50,116 nucleotides of DNA from a bacterium (GTDB taxonomy: Bacteria > T1Sed10-126). Below the pieces are notes generated by a model, which saw only the letters and a list, made by a program, of their open reading frames with translations, was not told the DNA's origin and did not search any database. Numbering within the stretch: position 1 is the first letter of the stretch; the number at the start of each line of letters is the position of its first letter. Both the position numbers and the translations under genes were made by a program. The stretch covers positions 1-50,116 of the forward strand of contig PWHN01000090.1 in NCBI GenBank assembly GCA_003554945.1, read 5' to 3'. Below, piece after piece: positions 25,424-35,200 of this stretch.

Positions 25424-25885
25424 CTACTGATTTAGTTGTTCAACCACGGAGGTGGTAAGATCAGTATAAACTTCTGAGGCATAAAGAACTTCGTTCTCCG
25501 AGAGGACAAGACTATAGCCGTTAGTGATTGCAACGTCCTCAATCACCGAGTAAATGCGGTTGTGAGCCGAACGGATGAGATTCTCACGGCGGCTGTCAAG
25601 CTGAGCCAGCGCTTCCACATAAACCTGCCGATCAGCGTCATCAGCCTCAGCAGGATCTTCACCCGCGGATTCTATCATTTCCAGCAACCGCTGACGTTGC
25701 GACTCCAGCTCAGTTATATCTTGCTGGAATTCCTCATAGTTGGCAACTACCTGTTCCCAGTTTACTACGCCAACACGAATCATCTGCGGCGCCCAGCCGG
25801 GGCTGGAAAGAAGAGCTACTCCAACCATAAGCAGAAGTCCCATGATTCCGCCGGCAAGATAAGGATTTAAATTATTTGTTTGCAT
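25424..25885 (-). CDS. OmpH/Skp-family periplasmic chaperone (first copy)
   Basis: 153 residues from ATG 25885; a TTG three codons earlier overlaps the bamA stop and is less likely. N-terminal membrane segment (LAGGIMGLLLMVGVALL), then IRVGVVNWEQVVANYEEFQQDI, which matches the OmpH start (IGVVDxxxVxxxxPExQ), a short coiled coil (about 55-110) and AITNGYSLVLSENEVLYASEVYTDLTTSVVEQLN, the classic OmpH C-terminal strand and helix. Shorter than its neighbour and without its Gln-rich coil. It follows bamA by 5 nt. Confidence 0.87.
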   Translation of the reverse strand: MQTNNLNPYLAGGIMGLLLMVGVALLSSPGWAPQMIRVGVVNWEQVVANYEEFQQDITELESQRQRLLEMIESAGEDPAEADDADRQVYVEALAQLDSRRENLIRSAHNRIYSVIEDVAITNGYSLVLSENEVLYASEVYTDLTTSVVEQLNQ

Positions 25886-25890
25886 ATCTA

Positions 25891-28296
25891 TCAAAACCCG
25901 GTCCCAATTGTGAAATCAACCCTGGACTCACCGGCATCGTCAGCCCCCGGATAAGTATCATCCAGTTTCCGTCCCCAGCTAAATATCATTGGCCCCATAG
26001 GCGATTGAATTCTAAACCCCGTGCCGTATGACCGTTTTAAATCAGACGCGGAGAATCCCCAGGAACTTTCGTATACATCTCCGGCGTCGGCAAAAATAAA
26101 GAGTTGCATTGTATTTTCTATCATTTCGGAACGAAGCTCCAGATTGGTAAAAAAGGCCGAATTACCACCACGATCCCTTTCTCCATTATCATAAATCATT
26201 ATGTCACGGAAACCATAAGCACGCACATCTCGAAAGCCACCCAGACGGTAACGTTCAAAGCTGGGAATGGGATTGTCCTCCTTGTCTTCCCAGGAATCGA
26301 GAGTCCGGTAGTTGGCCCGAACAGCCCAAAAGGTTGGACCAACGAAAGGAATATAGTGCCGGTAGTCAAGCTCGGGTTCGTAGTAGTTTGAATTACCGCC
26401 AATATAATCTGTGGCCAGCAGAGCGGAACCGCGCACGTAATAACCTTCAGTTGGAAAACGGCGTACATTACGACGGTCTCGCTGGAGTCCAACTTTTATC
26501 GAACTGATCTGTCTTTTAAACTCTGAATCGCCCGCGGCCTCTTCTTTAAAATCACGTGGTATATCATCGGCGTCCACTTCGTCAAGATCACGTACCTCGA
26601 CACTGCGAAAAGAATACTCGGCGTCAATCTGGTTAGAAAGAGCCGGCCCAAACTCACGACCCATGCGGACGGAGCCGCCTCGATCAAAACGATCGTAACC
26701 CTCGTCACGCCGGTAAATTTGCTGGAAACCGGTGAAACCAAAAGAAATTGGAACCATTGGCGGGGATTTGTCTGAATCAACACTGTCGTTTATCCACGGG
26801 TCCCGCCAGGAGAGACGGTAGCTGTCTTCTCGCTGCCCCATGTTCATTGAGGCTTCCAAACTTTCTCCGCGACCGGTAAAACCTTGATCCCAATCATAAA
26901 GACTGAAGTTATCCTTTTCCAGCCGCAATTGTCCCGTGAAACCGGTAGCACTGCTGTAGCCCCCTCCAAATTCCAGATGACCGGTCCGGCCTTCGGCGAC
27001 CTGCACCCGCAGGACCTTTTTGTCCTCCTGTGTCCCGGGCAACAGATCCATCTGTACGTCACGGAAAAAACCAAGATTAAAGAGCCGGCGACGCGAGTCC
27101 CTGATTCGCTCTCCTTTTAATAAATCCCCCTCACGCAACCGTATTTCTCGACGAATTACCCGCTCATAAGTCTGTTCATTCCCATGAATCTCTATCCGTT
27201 CAACATAAAATGGCCGGCCCTCATAGACACGGGCTCTTACGTTAACCACGCCGGCCTCACGGTCGCGCTCAATTTGAAATTGTCCTGGATCCAGCGCCCG
27301 CGCCTCAATATATCCCTGGGATTGATAATGATCCTCGATCGCCTGCAGACCTTCACGCAGACGGTCTTCGCGAAAAATATCTCCCGAGGAAAGTGGTACC
27401 TTTTGCAGCAGTTCTTCGTCATCAAAAACTTCATTGTCTAAAATTTCTATCTCACCAAACGAATAGACGGGACCCTCGCGCATGTAGAACATAACGTCAT
27501 ACCCCTGTTCCCGCCGGTTATAAAATATACGGGGCTCTATCTGAACATCCATGTAGCCGCGATTATGATACCAGTTCCGTATCGCTTCCATACCCATCTG
27601 TATATGCTGAGGAGAATAAGGCATGCCCTCACGCAGTGGATTTTCCCAGCCAATCCCCCAGACCCGGTGAATGCGCTGGAGTAAATTTATCTCTTCAAAA
27701 TCAAAATGAACGCTGGTAATCAGCCGCTGCGTCCCTTCATCAATGAGAAACTGAACGTTAACAATCCCTTCAGCCTCCTGAACAGAAACCTCGACCGCTG
27801 ACCGGTCAAAGCCCTGCATTCGTAGAAACTGGCTTAATTCCCGCCGTGCCGAAGAAATTTCGTGTTCACTGGCGGGTTCTCCCGGCTGCAGCAGTAAGAC
27901 ACCTTCAAGCTCTTCATCGGTGACCTCAACATTTCCCTCAAAATTAATTTCTCCCAGGCGGGGATTTTCGTAAAGCTCAAAAATTAATCGGCCGTTCTGA
28001 AGGCGGGTAATTACGTCGGCAAAGAGCCCCTCGACCACAAGAGCACTAACTGCTTCGTCGGCCCGGGCTTCAAGTTCCCGCACCGTGTAGGTGTCCCCCT
28101 CCACCAGGCCGCTGGCCTCAACAAGCACCTCAACGTCCTGGTCAGCCCAGAGATTAAGTCCCCGCAATTCTATTTCCTCAAGGTAGATCTCTTCATAAGG
28201 ATCGTAGGTGCCTGCCTCGACAGAGACTCCCCCGACCACCAGCAAAACAGTAATTAAAAGTATAATCCGAAAGAAACTGTTTATATTTATACTCAT
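25891..28296 (-). CDS. bamA: BamA / Omp85 outer-membrane assembly protein
   Basis: 801 residues. Signal peptide FFRIILLITVLLVVGGVSVEA, then several POTRA domains (about 35-420) with typical segments such as IYLEEIELRGLNLW, PRLGEINFEGNVEVTDEEL, VYSFGEIEILDNEVFDDEEL and FYVERIEIHGNEQTYERVIRREIRLREGD. The barrel (about 430-801) has GHLEFGGGYSSATGFTGQL, RLGGFRDVRAYGFRD and ends with an aromatic residue (SRVDFTIGTGF). It folds and inserts beta-barrel proteins into the outer membrane, firm evidence for a diderm cell. It heads the operon bamA-ompH-ompH-lpxD-lpxC/fabZ-lpxA-lpxI-HAD-fapA. The ATG at 28296 has no Shine-Dalgarno site; see the promoter just upstream. Confidence 0.95.
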   Translation of the reverse strand: MSININSFFRIILLITVLLVVGGVSVEAGTYDPYEEIYLEEIELRGLNLWADQDVEVLVEASGLVEGDTYTVRELEARADEAVSALVVEGLFADVITRLQNGRLIFELYENPRLGEINFEGNVEVTDEELEGVLLLQPGEPASEHEISSARRELSQFLRMQGFDRSAVEVSVQEAEGIVNVQFLIDEGTQRLITSVHFDFEEINLLQRIHRVWGIGWENPLREGMPYSPQHIQMGMEAIRNWYHNRGYMDVQIEPRIFYNRREQGYDVMFYMREGPVYSFGEIEILDNEVFDDEELLQKVPLSSGDIFREDRLREGLQAIEDHYQSQGYIEARALDPGQFQIERDREAGVVNVRARVYEGRPFYVERIEIHGNEQTYERVIRREIRLREGDLLKGERIRDSRRRLFNLGFFRDVQMDLLPGTQEDKKVLRVQVAEGRTGHLEFGGGYSSATGFTGQLRLEKDNFSLYDWDQGFTGRGESLEASMNMGQREDSYRLSWRDPWINDSVDSDKSPPMVPISFGFTGFQQIYRRDEGYDRFDRGGSVRMGREFGPALSNQIDAEYSFRSVEVRDLDEVDADDIPRDFKEEAAGDSEFKRQISSIKVGLQRDRRNVRRFPTEGYYVRGSALLATDYIGGNSNYYEPELDYRHYIPFVGPTFWAVRANYRTLDSWEDKEDNPIPSFERYRLGGFRDVRAYGFRDIMIYDNGERDRGGNSAFFTNLELRSEMIENTMQLFIFADAGDVYESSWGFSASDLKRSYGTGFRIQSPMGPMIFSWGRKLDDTYPGADDAGESRVDFTIGTGF

Positions 28297-28303
28297 AGCT
28301 TAA

Positions 28304-28332
28304 AGGATACCAAAATTTGCCCGTCTATTCAA
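28304..28332 (-). promoter_or_regulatory. Candidate promoter of the bam/lpx operon, near-leaderless
   Basis: On the minus strand TTGAAT (28332-28327) and TATCCT (28309-28304) are 17 nt apart. The -10 box ends only 7 nt before the bamA ATG, so transcription would start within a base or two of the start codon. This fits the lack of a ribosome site in front of bamA. Confidence 0.5.
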
Positions 28333-28440
28333 CTGATGGGAAAGTTCTCACTGGAGAGACATGACATATCATTCCACAAAGAGTTGTTGCTCTGCTATAC
28401 ATAAATGTTGGATGGTTACTCTAATCCCACCGGGGAATGA

Positions 28441-28674
28441 TTATGATCTGTTAACAAAACATGTCTGGAAAATATATATAAACCCCAAAATAAAAGGCAC
28501 CAATACATAATGAAAAAATACTATCGGGAAAAGGGAACTCCCTGTGATAAATAATATTCCGCTTACTTTTCCAAAAATATTTTTTGTTTTCAATCTCATC
28601 AGTTTATAGAAAAATTGAAAGAAGATTATGAAAACAAAAAAGTACAATATAAATAGTATGTTTCCTGATGTCAT
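28441..28674 (-). CDS. Small hydrophobic membrane protein, unknown
   Basis: 77 residues, with two or three hydrophobic segments (ILFILYFFVFIIFFQFFY, ISGILFITGSSLFPIVFFHYVL-type region, FILGFIYIFQTCF). The ATG at 28674 has an excellent site AGGAGGG seven nt upstream, which is the main reason to accept it as a gene. Base composition is AT-rich compared with neighbouring genes. No family is recognised. It lies alone between bamA and hipBA. Confidence 0.55.
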   Translation of the reverse strand: MTSGNILFILYFFVFIIFFQFFYKLMRLKTKNIFGKVSGILFITGSSLFPIVFFHYVLVPFILGFIYIFQTCFVNRS

Positions 28675-29126
28675 AAGTAGCCCTCCTAATAGTAATCCTG
28701 GCTCGGCTTTTCTCTAATCCAGTCCAACAAAAATTGCCGACGAACTGATGGTGAGAATATCAGAGAATTTATTTAGAGCAAATTACCGATGTTCCAAGTT
28801 TACGGTAGCACCTCAGTCCGGTTGTCTGCTCCGTAGGTACATCCAGTAGCATCGCCACTCACCGGGTCCTCCATCATCAACCAGTTATCCAACGGATTAT
28901 GTTGATATCCTGTCTCCCTTGGTAGTGTTCACCATCAGACCGCGACGGTTCCCACGCTCCAAATCTAACACATTAATATTAAACTTTTCAAGAATTATTT
29001 TCAATAAAGTGAATAATTTACAAAAAAGAGTTTTTTGGGTTGATATTACAACTTGATTTATTTGCCAATACAGCTTTGAGTGCTGTATCATAGATACACA
29101 TTATGAATGTGGTTCAAGTATTTCTT
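28675..29126. other. AT-rich spacer upstream of hipBA
   Basis: No gene is accepted here. It contains a perfect 7-bp inverted repeat ATACAGC/GCTGTAT (29068-29088) without a T-run. A 64-codon minus-strand frame (28897-29091) lacks a ribosome site. The stretch 28800-28970 is less AT-rich than its surroundings and may be a remnant of another element, but I do not recognise it. Confidence 0.5.
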
Positions 29127-29206
29127 GTTATATATGTGTCACATTGCAGTGATGTAATAAATATATCACTTTGACTTTTTGTAATATATGTGTCACACTA
29201 TAGTGA
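29127..29206 (+). promoter_or_regulatory. HipB operator pair and hipBA promoter region
   Basis: Two copies of TCAC-N6-GTGA (29139-29152 and 29193-29206), centres 54 bp apart, each inside a longer direct repeat GTWATATATGTGTCACA (29127-29143 and 29181-29197). A half site ATATATCAC lies between. TTGACT (29171-29176) could be the -35 box; the second operator then covers the -10 region and touches the ribosome site. This layout fits autorepression by the HipB-HipA complex. Confidence 0.6.
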
Positions 29207-29219
29207 CCGGAGGTGGTTT

Positions 29220-29456
29220 ATGGTGCAGATAAGAACAGCCGAACAGTTTGGACATGCTGTAAAACGAGCCCGCGAAGTATGCCAATTATCCCAGCAGGAT
29301 CTGGCTAATCGAACCGGGATTGCCCGGGAAACAATATCGAGAATTGAAAACGCCCGGCAGGGGGTTAGCTTACATGCAGTCCTGGATTTACTGGGAGCTC
29401 TTGATTATGAGCTCGCAGTTCGACCTCGAGGCGAACCGTCGGGAGAATCTAAATGA
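29220..29456 (+). CDS. hipB: HipB-type antitoxin, XRE-family repressor
   Basis: 78 residues from ATG 29220, preceded by GGAGGTGG; the frame is open to a GTG at 29190 inside the operator, which is not a likely start. The helix-turn-helix is clear: LSQQDLANRTGIARETISRIENARQGVSLHAVLDLLGALDYEL, with the family's typical ending VRPR. It neutralises HipA and represses the operon through the two upstream operators. ATGA overlap with hipA. Confidence 0.92.
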   Translation: MVQIRTAEQFGHAVKRAREVCQLSQQDLANRTGIARETISRIENARQGVSLHAVLDLLGALDYELAVRPRGEPSGESK

Positions 29457-30783
29457 CCACATTAAATGTGTTTCATGAAGCTAACCGGGTTGGAAGTTAT
29501 ATAAGAGATTCCTCCGGTCGAATTAAGTTTCAATATGACAGCTCCTGGCTTGATAACCAGCGTTTCCCAATTTCATTGACGATGCCGCTTCAAGAACAAC
29601 CATATTCCGGAACAATCGTGGATACATTTTTTAGTAATCTTCTACCGGACGATCCTGCCACCCGGAAAAATTAGCTGAAACACTACACAGTGCAGGCATT
29701 GACACCCATTCTCTGCTCCAGGAGCTAGGAAACGACTGCGTGGGAGCTTTTCAATTTTTGCCCGAAGGAAACCTGCCTGAAGACCCCGGCATAATTGAAG
29801 CCGAACCAATTACTGAAGAGGAAATTATTGCCACCCTCAATAACCTTGAATATATTCCGCTTGGCGTCGAACGGGAAAAACCTTTTCGAATCAGCCTGGC
29901 CGGCCAGCAGGCGAAAACAGCTTTTTTGCGCTGGAATGACGAGTGGTTAAAACCTCTGAAAAGTACTCCTACGTCTCATATCTTTAAACCACAAACAAAC
30001 GACCCCTACCTCCATCACACCGCGGAAAATGAATGGTTCTGCATGGAATTTGCCCGCCGCCTCAGCCTGCCTGTTCCTGATCTCACTCTTGAAAAGTTTG
30101 GTGATCAGACCGTCCTCATCGTCAAACGATTTGATCGAATTATCGATGAATCCAGGCAATCAATTCGCCGTATTCATCAGGACGATTTTTGCCAGATACT
30201 GGGCCGGCCCCATACTAAAAAATATGAACACACCGCAGAAGGCGAGCGTTTGGTTAAACAATGCCTTAATAAATTACGAACGAGCAACCGAATTCGTGAC
30301 GACCAGGCCCTGTTTATCAAAGGTCAAATTGTCCAGTGGCTACTGGGAGCAGGCGATGGACACCTTAAAAACTACAGTTTTTTCCTGAGTGGACCTGATC
30401 AATACCGCCTGACACCTTTTTACGACATTATGTCCAATGAACCGTATGATCAGGATAATCCAAAAGCCAATCTCCGTGTTCATGAGGGACTCCGGAAATC
30501 CTATCCAGCCGTGCTCGCTTTCGCCCTGGGACCAGAGGGACATACTAATCCTGATGACATCCATCCGGAGGATTTACGAGCCTTAGAAGCACACACTCTT
30601 CTAACCAAAGATGAAATTGATCGGATTCTCCGGGAAATCCACCAAACTCTTGATAAAACTGTCCATCGCCTCAAAAATGAGGTCAGCGATACTGTGCCGG
30701 ATAGCATTCTTGAACCCATACTGCATGGTATCACTCGACGGAGCAAAATTCTGGAGAAGGAATATGGCCCCACCGGGGGCTAA
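29453..30783 (+). pseudogene. hipA: HipA-type Ser/Thr kinase toxin, frameshifted
   Basis: Two frames together give a full HipA. The first (29453-29674) ends LLPDDPATRKN-stop; the second, readable from 29668, continues KLAETLHSAGIDTHSLLQELGNDCVGAFQFLPEG and runs to 30783. The break lies at five A's (29666-29670); one more A would restore a continuous protein (ATRKKLAETL). Downstream parts are intact: the N-subdomain end, SLAGQQAKTAFLRW, STPTSHIFKPQ (ATP loop region), GAGDGHLKNYSFFL (catalytic loop with Asp) and LTPFYDIMS (metal-binding Asp). HipA kinases phosphorylate glutamyl-tRNA synthetase or related targets and stop growth. The break may be real inactivation, phase-variable slippage, or a sequencing error. 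Confidence 0.85.
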
Positions 30784-31094
30784 AATCCTTGTAATAATAG
30801 TGCGAAAAGGGCCACTCAAATTCAGCAAAATCAAAAACATTTAGCTCACAGATAAACGCTGACGGTCGTAGATCATCCACACTTTAAACGACAAACTCTT
30901 TGGTTAGCATGTTCCCTCCGATGTCGTAGCTGAAGCTGATATCTCCTAACCTTAACAATAAGTCCTTGCATCCATCTCTGACCTTTTGGGGTGGCTTGCT
31001 CTCTTCTGAAATTATCTAAAAAGCACTTAATAGTTGAATTCAAAAAATAAGAAAGTTCAGCAAAATCATACCGGCTGAATTGGCAGCCGGAGTA
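30784..31094. other. Spacer between hipA and thiD
   Basis: No gene found. A 13-bp direct repeat TTCAGCAAAATCA occurs at 30821-30833 and 31056-31068, bracketing about 220 bp with no recognised content. No clear terminator is seen for either flanking gene, although they converge. Confidence 0.5.
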
Positions 31095-31895
31095 TTACTG
31101 TTCAAGAAGATTTAACGTGCCGGGTCCGGCTCCGTAGGAATAACTTTCCGCGATTGCGGTGGTCTGTTTCTGTTTTGCCTGCTGCAGGGCCTCTTCCATA
31201 TCCAGGCCGCGGGCGAGGAAAGCGGTAATAAAGGAGCTTAGCGTACAACCGGAGCCGTGCGTGTTATCTGTCTGGATTCGGGGGGCTGTAATTTTTTTTA
31301 CCTCGTCGGTCTGTTTGTCAAATAATAAATCAGTCGCCTGTTCACCGCTCCGATGCCCTCCTTTTATCAATATGGCCGGTCCTGATAGGGAGCGGGCCAT
31401 TTTTCGTCCCAGCGTCTCAACATCCAGCCCTAAAGAGAGCCCCAGGCGCCGGGCAATTACCTCGGCCTCCGGCCAGTTTGGAGTAACAAGAGAGGCCCGG
31501 GGCAGCAACTTCTCCACAAGCATCTCTTCGGCCTCTTTCTGCAGAAGCGAGTCTCCACTTTCAGCGACCATCACGGGGTCGACAACAAGATTAGGTAATT
31601 CACGGGCTCGCCGGGCCACCAGCTCTATTATTTCGGCGCCAAAGAGCATACCGGTTTTGACCGCCTTAAGCGAGACGTCCGACAACACAGAAGCAAGCTG
31701 TTTTTCTACAAACTCCACGCCGACAGGCTGTATCCCCTGCACACCACGGGTATTTTGAGCGGTTAAAGCTGTTATGACAGTGCAGGCGTGAACACCAATT
31801 CGAGCCATTGCCTTTAAATCTGCCTGTATCCCGGCGCCGGCTCCGCTGTCAGAACCGGCTATTGTAAGTGCTGATGGTGGTGATGTTTCTTTCAT
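31095..31895 (-). CDS. thiD: Hydroxymethylpyrimidine / phosphomethylpyrimidine kinase ThiD
   Basis: 266 residues, standard length. Ribokinase-fold motifs: ALTIAGSDSGAGAGIQADLKAMA, HACTVITALTAQNTRGV, AVKTGML, LVVDPVMVAESGDSLL, VTPNWPEAEVI, ILIKGGH and the catalytic/anion-hole segment DNTHGSGCTLSSFITAFLARG. It phosphorylates HMP and HMP-P for thiamine synthesis or salvage. ATG 31895 lies 11 nt after GGAG. No other thi gene is near, and no TPP riboswitch was found upstream, where a composite repeat lies instead. Confidence 0.95.
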   Translation of the reverse strand: MKETSPPSALTIAGSDSGAGAGIQADLKAMARIGVHACTVITALTAQNTRGVQGIQPVGVEFVEKQLASVLSDVSLKAVKTGMLFGAEIIELVARRARELPNLVVDPVMVAESGDSLLQKEAEEMLVEKLLPRASLVTPNWPEAEVIARRLGLSLGLDVETLGRKMARSLSGPAILIKGGHRSGEQATDLLFDKQTDEVKKITAPRIQTDNTHGSGCTLSSFITAFLARGLDMEEALQQAKQKQTTAIAESYSYGAGPGTLNLLEQ

Positions 31896-31907
31896 ATTTT
31901 TATACAC

Positions 31908-32205
31908 TCCTAAAGGGAAAATAAGTTGTTGAGCGTCCCCGGCGACATTACGGGTATGATCTATCGGTTGTCACTGCGGGAACGAATAACGTCCTAGGGA
32001 ACGTATGACGTCCCAGGGCTTGACCCGCAATCTACGTTTATAGTTTTCAGTTTTCAGTTTATAGTTTCCAGTTTCAATCAATAACCCGTAACCGCAACAC
32101 GTTTTTAAGTCTTAACCGATAACCGCTTAAAATTCAACATGGATTCCGGCTCGGTGGCCGGAATGACGAACTAAACGGCATTTGACAGTAGCCGCTAAAC
32201 AATTA
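31908..32205. repeat. Composite repeat, copy flanking the 3' side of polC
   Basis: Plus-strand order: GCGTCCCCGGCGACATTACG (about 31935-31954), the ACGTATGACGT repeat (31997-32022), an AGTTTTCAGTTT run (32043-32074), an AACCCGTAACCGCAAC module, TTTTTAAGTCTTAACCGATAACC, the palindromic unit (32141-32170) and a tail AACTAAACGGCATTTGACAG plus TAGCCGCTAAACA that ends in the polC stop codon. The same modules lie inverted at 38296-38730, so polC and proS sit between inverted copies. Confidence 0.8.
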
Positions 32206-35200
32206 TGCGAAAAGACTTATATTTTCTGTTTCGGGGAGCCCCTCGAAGAAGCCCAGGGAGCGAGCATTTTCAGCCACGGTTGTATTTATCTGTGTTCGGT
32301 TGGTCACATCTTCAACAGAACTGAAATTTTTGTTCTTTATCTCCCGAGCAATTCCTTCGGCCACAGTGCCACCAAGACCGGGAATACTCACGTAGGGGGC
32401 GCGAATCGTATTTTCCCCTTCAAGACTAAACCGGAGGCCCTCGGAAGCGGTCAGACGGGGCGGTTTTACTTGAACACCGCGCAGATAACCCTCGCGCAAA
32501 ACTTCCAGCGCCGACAGTTCGCCGGAATCCCGGCTGGTCGTCTGGTTTTGAGACTTTTTATGTTCAATAATTGCCTCAAGCTCGTCCAGCCTATCCTCCA
32601 CTTTGGCGAGGGAGGTAATGTGAGCAGCATCGACATAATCAGCTTTCAGGGAGAGAAAACTTGTATAAAATGCGGCCGGATGGTGAACTTTGTAATAGGC
32701 AATTCGAAAGGCCATGGTGACATAGGCAGCGGCGTGGGCCTTGGGGAACAGGTATTTAATTTTATGACAGCTTTTTATATACCAGTCGGGAACCCCGCAA
32801 GCCTTCATTTTTCTTGTCTGATCCTCGGTAAGACCACGTCCTTTACGAACATCTTCCATTATTTGAAAGGCAATCGACTCCGGCAGGCCGTGGCGAATTA
32901 GCTCATTCATAATATCATCACGACAGGTAATGACAGAGGTTAAATCAACATTTCCTTTTCTAACCAGCCGGCGAGCATTATTCAGCCAGACATCTTCCCC
33001 GTGCGAAAGACCACTGATACGAATGAGATCGGCGAAAGTGGACGGTCTTGTTTCCTCAACCATGTCCCGGACAAAGGTAGTTCCAAACTCAGGCACACCA
33101 AGCACCCCGACTTCCATGCCCAGCTCCTCCGGATCCAGTCCAAGTGAGTCAAGACTTGTAAAAAGCTCAAGTGTGGCAGAATCATCAAGCGGTATCTCAA
33201 CCGGATTAATACCGGTCAGTTCTTCCAGATGCCGGAGCTGAGTCGGATTATCATGGCCTAAGATATCAAGTTTAACCAATTGATCCTCCATTGCATGATA
33301 GTCAAAATGGGTTGTCAGAAAATCGGCCTCACGGTCATTGGCGGGATAATTTATCGGAGTAAACTCATAAATGGAGTGATCTTCAGGAACAATGATCATT
33401 CCCCCGGGATGCTGAGAGGTGTTTTGTTTAATCCCGCGGACTCCCTTCATAAGCCGTTTTTTTTCGGCCATTTTACCCCAGAGGTTCCTTTCTTCCATAT
33501 ATTTTCCAACAAATCCGGCGGCTGTTCTGTCGCTAACCGTAGTTATTGTGCCGGCGCGGAAAATATTTTCTTTGCCGAAAATCTCTTCAACGTATTTAAA
33601 CATTTCCTCCTGGTAGTTACCGGAGAAATTAAGATCGATATCCGGCACCTTGTCTCCCTCAAAACCACAAAAAACCTCAAAAGGTATGTTATAGCCGTCA
33701 CGTTCCATCACCTCGCCGCACTCGGGACAGTCCTGGGGCGGTAGATCAACACCGACAATATCACCACAATCTTCAGGAAACTCGGCATGATTACAACCGG
33801 CACAGCGATAATGTGGAGGGAGAGGATTAACCTCAGTAATGTCCATCAGGTAGGCGGCAAAGCTGGAACCAACTGAGCCGCGTGATCCGACCAAATATCC
33901 GTCGCGATGACTTTTTTTAACCAGCCAGGAGGAGACCACGTAGAGGTTTTCAAACTTGTTTTCCAGAATAGCCTGACGCTCTTTTTCCAGCCGTTTCTCG
34001 ACAATCTCCGGAAGTTGTTCTCCATAGATATCGCGGGCACGGCTGGCGGTAGTCTGCAAAAATTCTTCGCGCGCCCCGTCAACTTTAGGCGGGTAAAAAT
34101 CATCGGGCACCGGCTGTAGTTCCTCACACCAACCGGCAACCAGCCGGGGATTATCGACCGCCACTTCAATTGCCTCTTCTTCGCCCAGATAGTCGAATTC
34201 CTCAATCATCTCCCCTGTAGTGCGCAGATAGACCGGAGGCTGATTATCAGCGTCAGAAAATTCCTGCCCGGCCTGCAGCACACAGCGAAACTTCTCGTCC
34301 TCGGGGTCGAGGAAGTGGGCGTCGCTGGTTCCCACCACCGGCTTTCCTATCTCGTTGCCGAGACGATAAAGCCGTCGATTAAGATTTCGTATGTCCTCCC
34401 GACTGGTTATTGACTCATAATCGTCACCAACTTCCAGCATAAAACGATTATTCCCCACGGGTTGTAATTCAATAAAATCATAAAATTTAATCCGCTCTTT
34501 AATCTGCTCGTCGGGCTCGCCCTGAATCAGGCACTGATAAATTTCACCCTTTTCACAGGCCGATCCGATCAGCAATCCCTCACGCATCTCCTCCAGCTCA
34601 CTGCGCAGAATGCGGGGCTGCTTATAGAAGTGCTTCACATGACTGCGAGATACCAGGCGGTAGAGGTTTTCAAGCCCTTTCTGGGTGCGAGCGAGAATTA
34701 GAACGTGATAGAAAGGGTCGCGGTGGTCGGAATCTTTTTCCATAGATTTAATTGAGGCCGGCGTGGCGGGCGAGGGCAATTTAGGACGTAATTCTTCCAG
34801 AATCTGGAGAGTGCGCTCAACGTCCGCAACAGCATCAAACTCATGTTCAACATCATCTCGAAAACGACTTGCAAAGACTTTATTAAGGCCGGATTCGCCG
34901 GGCGACCAGATCCGTTCAACAAGCCGGCGCAGGTGAACTATTGGTCCCGGGGGACAATAACCCATTCTGTCGAGAAAGTTGCGCACAAAACTAGCCTCAT
35001 AAACAACCAGAGGCAGGTCACCGATGAAATTTTTTAACTCTTCTGCCACTTCAGACGGTTCGGGTGCCTCAAGCAGTTCCTCTCGTGTCAGACTGGATTT
35101 TTTTAATAATTTTTCAGGTACCTGTTCGACGGCAACCGGAGTTTCGTAACGTTCTTCCACTTTACCGTCTTTTACCCGAACTGCCGCTATCTGAAAGACT

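Noticed and set aside
28897-29091. 64-codon minus-strand frame upstream of hipBA
   Set aside because: No ribosome site, no recognisable domain, and a hairpin lies across its start.
29666-29672. Programmed -1 frameshift in hipA
   Set aside because: The heptamer reads G-AAA-AAT, not X-XXY-YYZ, and HipA proteins are not known to need one; a lost A is simpler.
31896-31990. Possible TPP riboswitch upstream of thiD
   Set aside because: A stretch vaguely like the 3' half (GTAATGTCGCCGGGGACG) is present, but the conserved CTGAGA part is missing and the same sequence occurs at 38713-38733 as a repeat module.
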